Source of the DNA: a virus
Strand: one strand, 5' to 3'
DNA: 64,000 nucleotides
IMG/VR virus record: IMGVR_UViG_3300046002_008717
Coordinates: 1-64,000 of that record
Shown: positions 17,540 through 25,050 of the stretch, one piece after another
How positions within the stretch are numbered: position 1 is the stretch's first letter
How the letters are laid out: every line of letters begins with the position of its first letter
Made by a program: the position numbers and the translations under genes
Notes under the pieces: model-generated
Told to the model about the DNA's origin: nothing
Database searches by the model: none
What the model saw: only the letters and a program-made list of their open reading frames with translations

Positions 17540-19255
17540 ATGTTAGATTTAAAACAAACAACTATAATTATACCCATAAAGATAGAACATCAAGATAGGT
17601 ATAGAAATGCAAAGACTGTCTTAAATTTTATGAATACCCATTTCGAAACTAATGTATTCATATACGAATCCTCCGATAATGGAATAAGTAGATTAGATTT
17701 CTTAGATGAACTTACAAATCTAAAAATAAAAACATGGATAATAAAAGACGAAGATTCTTTTCATAGAACGAAGTATTTAAATATAATGCTCGATGAAATA
17801 GAAACTGATGCGGTAGCTAATTATGATATTGATATCTTATTGGAGCCAACAAATCTATATAACTGTCAAAATTTATTAATATACAATAAAGCTGATGTTA
17901 TATTTCCATACGGGTACGGAAATAACCAAATACAGATACTAGAAACATTTAACTATCCAGGATTTGCAGAATCCGGATATAATTTAGATTATATTAAAAA
18001 ATCTGACAAAAAATTAAATCATACTTCAGAATGCGGGCATTGTGTAATGTTCAGAACCTCAGTATATAGGGAAGGATTCGGTGAAAATGAAAACTTTATA
18101 TCATATGGACCTGAGGATAAGGAAAGAATGGATAGATTTAAAAAAATGAAATATAATGTTAGATGGATGCCAGGTGAAACTGTCTATCATTTAGAACACT
18201 ATAGGGGAAATGATAGCTGGCAAACAAATCCGTACTATCGATCAAATTGGGAAATATTTGAAAGATTGAAGGGATTATCATATGGGGAGCTAATGGATTA
18301 TTACATAAATCAGATATATCAAAAAAAATATAATACAATAGGAACACAAAAAAAAATTCTAATAACTGGTGGAAATGGTTTAATAGGAAGAGCTTTTTCT
18401 GGAGATGTACGTAAAATAGGATCAAAAAATTGTGATTTAAGAAATCCAAGTGAAGTAAAAGCATTTATAGAAAAAGGAGAATATACTGGGATAATACATT
18501 GTGCTGCTAAAGTTGGTGGTATACAAGGAAATCTAGATAGACCTGGTGAATTCTTTTATGATAATATAATGATGAATACTAACGTTATAGAAGAAGCAAG
18601 AAAAGCAGGAATTAAAAAATTAATATTTTTTGCTTCTACCTGCGTTTTTCCTGATTCAGTTGAATATCCGCTTAGCCCTGAAAAAATACATAATGGGAAT
18701 CCACATCCATCCAATTATGCATATGCATTTGCTAAAAGAATGGGAGATGTGCAAATACAAGCATATAAAGATCAATATGATCTTGACTATTTTACTGTAA
18801 TCCCAGGTAATGTATATGGTCCAGGAGATATGTACAATCTTAATGATGCCCACGTAATTCCGGCATTAATACATAAGATGTATTTAGCTAAATTGAATGG
18901 AACCGAATTTAAAGTATGGGGAAGTGGTACTCCATTAAGAGAATTTATATTCTCAGAAGATGTTGCAAAACTTACTATGCTACTATATGATAATTATACG
19001 GGTAGAGATCCGGTTATACTATCAACATCAGAAGAAATATCGATTAGAGAGGTAGTTCTTTTAATAGCGGAACTTATGGAATATAAAGGATCAATAATTT
19101 TCGATTCATCTAAACCCGATGGTCAATATAGAAAACCTAGCGATAATTCAGTAATAACAAATATGTTTCCGGATTTTAAATTTACACCAATTAGAGAAGG
19201 TTTAAGTAAATCTATAAATTGGTTTATCGAAAACTATCCAAATGTTAGACTATAA
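17540..19255 (+). CDS. fcl (C-terminal domain): Glycosyltransferase / GDP-L-fucose synthase fusion
   Basis: 571 residues. Residues 1-~265 form a GT-A-type domain (TTIIIPIKIEHQDRYRNA; ANYDIDILLEP with a D-x-D; ISYGPEDKERMDRFKKM). Residues ~272-571 are a full GDP-L-fucose synthase (GDP-4-keto-6-deoxymannose epimerase/reductase): nucleotide-binding G277-GNGLIG-283, AAKVGGI, catalytic S366-x-C368 (FASTCVFP), Y395-AFA-K399, and VYGPGDMYN...HVIPALI with the catalytic-type His. Family knowledge: this enzyme makes GDP-fucose after GMD, encoded immediately downstream with 5 bases between. Fusing the donor synthase to a transferase suggests channeling. The glycosyltransferase specificity is unknown. 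Confidence 0.9.
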   Translation: MLDLKQTTIIIPIKIEHQDRYRNAKTVLNFMNTHFETNVFIYESSDNGISRLDFLDELTNLKIKTWIIKDEDSFHRTKYLNIMLDEIETDAVANYDIDILLEPTNLYNCQNLLIYNKADVIFPYGYGNNQIQILETFNYPGFAESGYNLDYIKKSDKKLNHTSECGHCVMFRTSVYREGFGENENFISYGPEDKERMDRFKKMKYNVRWMPGETVYHLEHYRGNDSWQTNPYYRSNWEIFERLKGLSYGELMDYYINQIYQKKYNTIGTQKKILITGGNGLIGRAFSGDVRKIGSKNCDLRNPSEVKAFIEKGEYTGIIHCAAKVGGIQGNLDRPGEFFYDNIMMNTNVIEEARKAGIKKLIFFASTCVFPDSVEYPLSPEKIHNGNPHPSNYAYAFAKRMGDVQIQAYKDQYDLDYFTVIPGNVYGPGDMYNLNDAHVIPALIHKMYLAKLNGTEFKVWGSGTPLREFIFSEDVAKLTMLLYDNYTGRDPVILSTSEEISIREVVLLIAELMEYKGSIIFDSSKPDGQYRKPSDNSVITNMFPDFKFTPIREGLSKSINWFIENYPNVRL

Positions 19256-19260
19256 GTAAT

Positions 19261-20244
19261 ATGAAAAGAAGAGCACTAATAACAGGAATAAATGGGCAAA
19301 CTGGTAGTTACCTAGCCGAATTTTTAATTAAGAAAGGATACGAAGTATTCGGAACGATTAAAAGAAATTCAATAGCAGAAAATCAAACAATTAGATTAGA
19401 TAGCATATATGAAGAAATAAAAAATAATTTAATATATGCTGATCTATTGGATGTTCCATCGTTATTACATGCTCTTAAAATATCAGATCCCGATGAGGTT
19501 TATAATTTAGCAGCTCAATCCCACGTTAAAATATCATTCGATCAACCAGTATATACTGCGCAAGCTACAGGAATAGGCACATTAAATTTATTAGAAGCTA
19601 TTAGAATATGGAATCCAAAAATTAAAATGTATCAAGCTTCGTCATCGGAAATGTTTGGTAATTCAGTAGATACCGATGGCTATCAGAGAGAAACAACACC
19701 AATGAATCCAGTATCCCCATATGGGTGTGCTAAAGTTTTTAGCTATAACATATGTAGAAATTACAGAAACTCGTATGATATGTTTATTACTAATGGTATA
19801 CTATTCAATCACGAGAGCCCGCGTAGGGGTACAAATTTTGTCACTAACAAGATAGTAAAGTGTGCAGTGGAGATTAAGCTTGGTTTATCGAAACAACTCG
19901 TATTAGGCAATCTAAATGCAACTAGAGATTGGGGTCATGCTAAAGATTACGCTGAAGCAATGTGGTTAATGTTGCAAGAAGATAAATCAGACGATTACGT
20001 TTGCTCCACCGGTATATCGCATTCTGTATTGGAATTAGTAAAATATGTTTTTGAAAAACTTGATTTGAATTGGGAATCATACGTGATTACGAATGAAAAA
20101 TTTCTAAGGCCCGAAGAATTATGTAATCTAAAAGGTGATTCTAGCAAACTGAGAAACAAAACAGGATGGAAACCAACATATGATTTTGAAACTATGTTAG
20201 ATGAAATGATGAAACACTGGGTTACTTTTTATTACGAAAAATAA
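19261..20244 (+). CDS. gmd: GDP-mannose 4,6-dehydratase
   Basis: 327 residues, slightly shorter than typical GMD (about 345-370). Rossmann motif G9-INGQTG-15, then AAQSHVKISFDQP, catalytic S128/E130 (SSSEMFG), Y154-GCA-K158, the RRG loop (ESPRRGTNFVTNKI) and GNLNATRDWGHAKDY. It converts GDP-mannose to GDP-4-keto-6-deoxymannose, the substrate of the GDP-fucose synthase domain in the preceding gene. Together they supply GDP-fucose to the GT11 enzyme at the start of the island. Confidence 0.95.
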   Translation: MKRRALITGINGQTGSYLAEFLIKKGYEVFGTIKRNSIAENQTIRLDSIYEEIKNNLIYADLLDVPSLLHALKISDPDEVYNLAAQSHVKISFDQPVYTAQATGIGTLNLLEAIRIWNPKIKMYQASSSEMFGNSVDTDGYQRETTPMNPVSPYGCAKVFSYNICRNYRNSYDMFITNGILFNHESPRRGTNFVTNKIVKCAVEIKLGLSKQLVLGNLNATRDWGHAKDYAEAMWLMLQEDKSDDYVCSTGISHSVLELVKYVFEKLDLNWESYVITNEKFLRPEELCNLKGDSSKLRNKTGWKPTYDFETMLDEMMKHWVTFYYEK

Positions 20245-20248
20245 AAAT

Positions 20249-20407
20249 ATGAGAGATTTAAATGAAATCGAAAAAGAATTTATATGCAGACGGTGTTGTA
20301 TATTTTTAAATACTGTAGATTTAGAAGATAGTAAATGTCCAGCGTGTAAAACAGACGGAGACATTTTTCTAAACGATTTGATAGATGATAGCGACGAATA
20401 TATCTGA
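20249..20407 (+). CDS. Small zinc-ribbon-like protein
   Basis: 52 residues read directly from the DNA. Cys13-x-x-Cys16 and Cys30-x-x-Cys33 (CRRC and CPAC) form a probable zinc ribbon; both flanks are acidic. It starts 4 bases after the GMD stop and is followed by a strong terminator, so it closes the island 1 operon. No family is recognisable. It could be a transcription or translation regulator or a binding module. Confidence 0.65.
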   Translation: MRDLNEIEKEFICRRCCIFLNTVDLEDSKCPACKTDGDIFLNDLIDDSDEYI

Positions 20408-20424
20408 TACTAGCATATTAATCC

Positions 20425-20459
20425 AAAAAGTCATAACTTTTAGTTATGACTTTTTTTTT
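20425..20459 (+). terminator. Rho-independent terminator
   Basis: AAAAAGTCATAAC (20425-20437), loop TTTTA, GTTATGACTTTTT (20443-20455) plus further T: 13-bp perfect stem. It ends the glycan island 1 operon. Its T tract merges into the next promoter-like motif. Confidence 0.92.
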
Positions 20460-20467
20460 GATATATA
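20454..20467 (+). promoter_or_regulatory. TTTTTTGATATATA promoter-like motif (copy 2)
   Basis: TTTTTTGATATATA directly after the island 1 terminator and 17 bases before the ATG at 20485. It matches the copies at 607 and 57272, and at 52086 in the core. The position suits a promoter for the three capsid-internal-protein candidates. Confidence 0.55.
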
Positions 20468-20484
20468 CAATAAAAATAAACATA

Positions 20485-21762
20485 ATGGGAAAAATATTAT
20501 CATTTGGTGATTATCAAAAAATATTCGAAGCAGATGAGGATACACAATCATCAAATGCAGCTGAACAATTAACTAATGCTTTCTATCAGGTATATACCGG
20601 TCTTATATCAGGTATAGATGGCGGATATAGTGGTGTAATAGATGATCTTAATACAATAAGCAATGAGAAAGATGTTACCAAAAAAGGTGATAGAATGTCA
20701 GAGGTAATTAATAATATGTTAAATAAAATAAATTCGACATATAAATCCCAAATTAGCAGTGATGTTAATAAATTTACCGATGCATTAAAGAAATCTTATA
20801 CAGATTTAAGCAATTCTGAAGATGGTAAAAAATCTCAAGAATCTATAAATGATAAAATATCAGGACTTATAACAGCATATGTTAAAAATCTAGTAGATAT
20901 AGTTAATAAAAATAAGCAAAATACCGATATAAAGGATACTAGCGTTAAAGAATCTCTTAATACGGAAGAACAAGATCATATATACGAATCACAATTATTC
21001 GAAAAAAATCTATTCAATGAAGAAAGAGGGGAATTAGTAAAAACTATAGATCCTAAGCTTGCTCAAGTTAAACAGATACAAGATAATTCTACAAGTCCAG
21101 CATTGAAGACTGCAGCAAGTACAGCATTTAATGATCTAACCAAAATAGAGGCTGAATTAAAAAGTGATGATACATGGACTACGAAAAACAGAAGAGAAAG
21201 AAGAGAAAGACTAGCAGAAATCCCTACTGAAATTGATGCTATCAATAAAAAAATGAATGATGCTAATATAAATTACGTAATTCAAAGTAATATAGATAAA
21301 AACATATCAAAAGGTATACAAGATCTTTTGGGTACTGTAAGTATTATAAATACCAAAGTAGCAGATCTTATCAAAAAACAATCAGAAGCAGAAGCTAAGA
21401 AAAAAGACGATGATACTAAGAAGGAAGACGGTAGTACTAAAGAAGGTGATTTTAAAGAAATAATTTCGGGAAATATAGATAAGGATAATCTTCGTAAGGT
21501 AGGAAAAAATAGGGACTCTATACAAAAATTTCAAAAAACTTTTAATACGTTATTTACAAATGAGCAAATAAAGGATGATGGACTATACGGTAAAAATACA
21601 GAATCTGCAGTATTAAAAACAGCAAAAATGATTAGCGGTTTAATGGGAGAAGACATTACCAAAGGTACAGAAGATGGTAAAAAACTTACACCTGAATTAC
21701 AAAAAGCCATTAGCAAATTTATAGCTAATAAGGACAAGATAAAAGAATTAATAATAAAATAA
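20485..21762 (+). CDS. Helical protein with capsid-targeting-like N-terminus and PG-binding-like C-terminus
   Basis: 425 residues from the ATG at 20485; an earlier start at 20446 would lie in the terminator hairpin. The N-terminus FGDYQKIFE (I13-F-E15) fits the T4 capsid-targeting peptide with an I-x-E prohead-protease site. The middle is long, charged helix (ISSDVNKFTDALKKSYTDL; KKQSEAEAKKKDDDTKKE). The C-terminal ~100 residues (SIQKFQKTFNTLF...DDGLYGKNTESAVLK) resemble a peptidoglycan-binding domain. It is followed by two similar helical genes with 1-base gaps. Likely a head-internal or ejected protein (inference). Confidence 0.65.
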   Translation: MGKILSFGDYQKIFEADEDTQSSNAAEQLTNAFYQVYTGLISGIDGGYSGVIDDLNTISNEKDVTKKGDRMSEVINNMLNKINSTYKSQISSDVNKFTDALKKSYTDLSNSEDGKKSQESINDKISGLITAYVKNLVDIVNKNKQNTDIKDTSVKESLNTEEQDHIYESQLFEKNLFNEERGELVKTIDPKLAQVKQIQDNSTSPALKTAASTAFNDLTKIEAELKSDDTWTTKNRRERRERLAEIPTEIDAINKKMNDANINYVIQSNIDKNISKGIQDLLGTVSIINTKVADLIKKQSEAEAKKKDDDTKKEDGSTKEGDFKEIISGNIDKDNLRKVGKNRDSIQKFQKTFNTLFTNEQIKDDGLYGKNTESAVLKTAKMISGLMGEDITKGTEDGKKLTPELQKAISKFIANKDKIKELIIK

Positions 21763-21763
21763 A

Positions 21764-22408
21764 ATGATAAAAGATTTTCATAAATTTTCAATATCTGAGG
21801 ATGATGGCTATAAAGAAAATACAGTCATTAAAAAAAGGGATACCGGACAAAGCTCAAAAGATAGCTATTTTATTTTTTTAACAGAAACATTAAATTGTAT
21901 TGCTGAGATGGTAAATATAATATCTCAATACGATAACAACATTACCAAAAACATAAGCGAGCAAGAATATAATTTAGGTAAATCTTTAAAAAAAGATAAA
22001 AATTCTCATAAAAAATTATGGGATGAATTATTAAAAATAGGTTCAGTATTAATTTCTAAAAAACCAACAACCAATCCTGTAGATCAAATAGTAGATAAAT
22101 ATAAGGAATCTCTAAAAGAATTAGAGGATCAAGAAAAGAGCGGTAAATTAAGTCCAGAAAAAGCAATCGAAAATAAAAAAGCATTGCACGATGAAGCTAA
22201 TAAACACCTAAAAGACGGAAAAAGTGTATTTTATAAAAAAGCACCGAATGCTTTATTGCATTACAATGAAGCAATAATTACATTTGCAAAAGGTGCTTCT
22301 ATTGAAATCGATAATATGGAAAAAGAAAAAGAAGATAAAGATAATAAACATAATAGATTATCCGATGTTACTTTTGCCGTTTCTAATATACTAACTAAAA
22401 ATAAATAA
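21764..22408 (+). CDS. Helical protein with capsid-targeting-like N-terminus
   Basis: 214 residues, Lys/Glu-rich, predicted mostly alpha-helical. The N-terminus FHKFSISED contains I10-S-E12, matching the T4-type prohead protease consensus (Leu/Ile-x-Glu). No enzymatic motif or known family is visible. It lies in a tight three-gene run with its helical neighbours. Probably a capsid-internal or scaffold-associated protein; otherwise unknown. Confidence 0.6.
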   Translation: MIKDFHKFSISEDDGYKENTVIKKRDTGQSSKDSYFIFLTETLNCIAEMVNIISQYDNNITKNISEQEYNLGKSLKKDKNSHKKLWDELLKIGSVLISKKPTTNPVDQIVDKYKESLKELEDQEKSGKLSPEKAIENKKALHDEANKHLKDGKSVFYKKAPNALLHYNEAIITFAKGASIEIDNMEKEKEDKDNKHNRLSDVTFAVSNILTKNK

Positions 22409-22409
22409 T

Positions 22410-23255
22410 ATGGATATAATATCAATAAATGAAGGATTTTTATCAGATGTTAAAGCATTTTTATCAGGAGAAGGTGAGAATAGTGGTAAAAAAGCATTAA
22501 GCAACGAAGAAGTACATTCAGAAAATTATATGTATTCCGCTGAATTATTGAGAGGATCCATAATTACACTAGCTAATAAATTAGATAATATATTGGCTGG
22601 TATCAATAGGGATGATAGAGATGCAGCAAAATCATCAATATCAGAAATAATTGGATTTTTAAACGAATCATTTAAGAAACTTCAGGAGATAATAGATAAT
22701 ACCAAAACCGGCTCGAATAAAGAAAAAAGAACAGTAATCGACGAGATATCAAATAAGATTAATATCTATAATAGGCCAGGTGGTATAATAGATAAATGGA
22801 AAAGCGAATACTTAACTGCAAATCACATTACGTCCTCATTTTTAGACAAGGGCAGATCATTAATGGAAGAAGCAAGATCTCTTATGAATGATGTTGAAAA
22901 TGTCAAAAAACTAGAGAATAGTATTAAGGACATGGATATGAGAAGCGTTATAAAAAGGGGGGCTGATAAATATAACGGAAAAAAAGAAGAAAAGGTCAGA
23001 AAATATGATCCTGACCAAGATCCAGAGATAGTAAAAAAATACAGAGAAAAATTACATAAATTATTAATAACGAATAATGAAACCGGTCCATATACATCAA
23101 AAGATGATGAGAGTACAAAAGCTGCACAAAATATACTGGGAAGTGTAACAGGGGAGGTTTATGGAAATAATGGAACCAGAAATTTCGATCAATATCAGGA
23201 TGATATAAACGTATTAATAAATAATCAGGAAAAAATTAATAAGCTATTAAAATAA
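22410..23255 (+). CDS. Helical protein with capsid-targeting-like N-terminus
   Basis: 281 residues. The N-terminus has I6-N-E8 soon after the start (MDIISINEGF), again a possible prohead-protease site. The centre is helical (RDAAKSSISEIIGFLNESF), and the C-terminus (DDINVLINNQEKINKLLK) resembles the end of the protein at 20485 (NKDKIKELIIK), suggesting a shared C-terminal domain. Directly after its stop begins copy 1 of the duplicated structured element (23257-23400). Function unknown; grouped with the two upstream genes as head-internal candidates. Confidence 0.6.
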   Translation: MDIISINEGFLSDVKAFLSGEGENSGKKALSNEEVHSENYMYSAELLRGSIITLANKLDNILAGINRDDRDAAKSSISEIIGFLNESFKKLQEIIDNTKTGSNKEKRTVIDEISNKINIYNRPGGIIDKWKSEYLTANHITSSFLDKGRSLMEEARSLMNDVENVKKLENSIKDMDMRSVIKRGADKYNGKKEEKVRKYDPDQDPEIVKKYREKLHKLLITNNETGPYTSKDDESTKAAQNILGSVTGEVYGNNGTRNFDQYQDDINVLINNQEKINKLLK

Positions 23256-23256
23256 A

Positions 23257-23400
23257 AAACGTTAAAGTTTTAAAAATATGAAACCATTTCTCATTTCATA
23301 GCTAAGATAATTATCTAATGGGACCCGGCGATGAATACTATTACTATATAGTAATCTAAGAGGGTTTAATTTATATTCACTAGTTGAACCATAAACTTAT
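23257..23400 (+). ncRNA. Duplicated structured intergenic element, copy 1
   Basis: 144 bases aligned without gaps to 61778-61921; the last 100 bases (23301-23400) match at 98 positions. Structures seen: a leader hairpin AAAAC/GTTTT (23256-23271), palindrome AGATAATTATCT (23305-23316), hairpin palindrome ATTACTATATAGTAAT (23340-23355), and stem GGTTTAA/TTGAACC (23363-23390). GGGTT could instead pair with GACCC (23322-23326), and GGTTT with AAACC (23281-23285), so alternative folds compete. In this copy GTTGAAC (23383-23389) also pairs with GTTCAAC at 23401-23407. It lies between a helical-protein gene and uvsX. It is non-coding; function unknown. Confidence 0.75.
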
Positions 23401-23475
23401 GTTCAACACTAGACTAACACGAAACAAAACCACATTTTTACAGTACTATTAAAGATATAATATAATAACTTTAAT

Positions 23476-24657
23476 ATGGCTAAATCAACAGTAAAAGAAA
23501 AAGTGTCAGGTACTTTTTCATTCCTTGCACTAGATAAGGAACTTTCTAAAATACCCGGATTCGAAACAGGATCAATATTAACAACAAATACATTTAGTGA
23601 AGTTACCGGATGGATCTCAACTGGTTCGTATCTTCTTAATGCACAGATATCTGGATCTCTATTTGGTGGTATACCTAATAATAGATCATTTGGTATAATG
23701 GGTGATCCCGGTACAGGTAAATCTTTCGTATGCCTTAATGTAGTTAGAGAAGCACAAAAGGATGATTACTATGTAATATATTGCGATACCGAAGGAGCTG
23801 TTGATAAAACGGGGGCACTTAAATTTGGTATTGATCCGGATAAAATGAGATACCAACCTATACAAACGGTTTCACAGTTTTTAACTTTCGTTACTAATCT
23901 ATTAGATCTAGTTAAAAAAGCTAGAGCCAGAGGTGAGGAACCAAAAATTTTGGTTGTAGTAGATTCATTAGGGATGCTAAGTACAGATAAGGAATTGGCA
24001 GATGCGATAAAAGGTCACAATGCTGCAGATATGGGGGCAAAAGCAAAAGAACTTAGAAAATTATTCAGAGTAATAACATTAGATTTAACTGCTGCTAGAA
24101 TTCCTTTATTGTGTACTAATCATACTTACTCAGGTGGAGGATTTATGCCAACTAAGGAAAGTTCAGGAGGAGATGGTCCTATTTTTGCTATGTCCGTAGT
24201 TTCTTTTCTATCTAAAGCACAGTTAAAAGACGGTGCAGGTACTAAAACAGGGATAGTAGTAACATCGACATTAAAGAAAAGTAGATTTACTATACCGGAG
24301 CAAATAAAATTTCATATATCATTTGCAAATGGTATGAATCCATATGTAGGTTTAGAAAATTATGTATCTTGGGAAACTTGCGGGATAGAAAGAGGTAAAT
24401 ACGAAGAAGTTAAAAATGCAGAGGGCAAGAAAGAACAAGTCTTTAAATCAAGCGCAACGTCTCAAAGATGGGGTATTAGACATTTAGGAAAAACCGTTGC
24501 ATCTACCCAATTATTTACTGCAGAAGTTTTTACTAAGGAAGTACTAGAAGCTTTAAATGAAAAAGCAATAAAACCTAAATTCAAATTCCCTGATTTAACT
24601 GATCATTCTGAACTTCTTGGTGTATTTGATGATGTTGAATTTGACGATGCCGAATAA
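23476..24657 (+). CDS. uvsX: UvsX-like RecA-family recombinase
   Basis: 393 residues, as in T4 UvsX. Walker A G76-DPGTGKS-83, then YVIYCDTEGAVD (catalytic-type Glu region), Walker B ILVVVDSLG (158-166), and the DNA-binding loop region near NHTYSGGGFMPTKESSGG. It pairs strands in recombination-dependent replication. Neighbours are the gp41-like helicase and gp46/47 nuclease genes, a recombination-replication module. The acidic C-terminus (DDVEFDDAE) is typical of UvsX. Its start follows the structured element by about 75 bases. Confidence 0.93.
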   Translation: MAKSTVKEKVSGTFSFLALDKELSKIPGFETGSILTTNTFSEVTGWISTGSYLLNAQISGSLFGGIPNNRSFGIMGDPGTGKSFVCLNVVREAQKDDYYVIYCDTEGAVDKTGALKFGIDPDKMRYQPIQTVSQFLTFVTNLLDLVKKARARGEEPKILVVVDSLGMLSTDKELADAIKGHNAADMGAKAKELRKLFRVITLDLTAARIPLLCTNHTYSGGGFMPTKESSGGDGPIFAMSVVSFLSKAQLKDGAGTKTGIVVTSTLKKSRFTIPEQIKFHISFANGMNPYVGLENYVSWETCGIERGKYEEVKNAEGKKEQVFKSSATSQRWGIRHLGKTVASTQLFTAEVFTKEVLEALNEKAIKPKFKFPDLTDHSELLGVFDDVEFDDAE

Positions 24658-24925
24658 TACTAAATTTAAATATATTCTAGGTTTATGGAAAACCTTACCT
24701 GATTATCCATCAGGTGAGGATCTTCTATATGAAATTAAAACATATCTTATTAAAGAAAAAAAACCAGATGGTGATTTTTCAATTCAAACCATGAATTCCA
24801 TATTTGGATCGGGATGGAAAAATACGAAACATAATGAGATCATTGATGAGTTAATAAATAAAGGAGAAATAATAGAAACCAAAAAAAGTACAGCTGATAA
24901 GATATGGTACAAGATAAAGAAATAG
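24647..24925 (+). CDS. Small hypothetical protein, winged-helix-like
   Basis: 92 residues from the ATG at 24647, which lies inside the end of uvsX (overlap 11 bases). Predicted helices and a beta-like tail: GEDLLYEIKTYLIKEKKP and IIDELINKGEIIETKKSTADKIWYKIKK, a pattern that fits a small winged-helix fold. Operon position between recombinase and helicase suggests a replication accessory. No family is recognised. Confidence 0.6.
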   Translation: MPNNTKFKYILGLWKTLPDYPSGEDLLYEIKTYLIKEKKPDGDFSIQTMNSIFGSGWKNTKHNEIIDELINKGEIIETKKSTADKIWYKIKK

Positions 24926-25050
24926 AAAATGATCTTAGAAAAATACCAAACGATACAATATCAGAAAAACTTAGAGTATCGTTAGATGAAATGATGAGAA
25001 TTTATAAAGAGGAATTAGAAGAAGAATTAAAAACAGAAAATATAAAATAA
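24904..25050 (+). CDS. Very small acidic/basic helical protein
   Basis: 48 residues read directly from the DNA: an ATG at 24904, overlapping the upstream gene by 22 bases, and a stop whose last base starts the helicase ATG (TAATG). Charged helix (RVSLDEMMRIYKEELEEELK). The precise start-stop coupling on both sides argues that it is translated. Function unknown; possibly a helicase cofactor. Confidence 0.5.
   Translation: MVQDKEIENDLRKIPNDTISEKLRVSLDEMMRIYKEELEEELKTENIK

Noticed and set aside
23301-23400. Group I intron, hammerhead, twister or HDV-type ribozyme, or tRNA-like element
   Set aside because: None of the known core sequences was found by eye. Covariance-model search (Infernal with Rfam) was not possible here.
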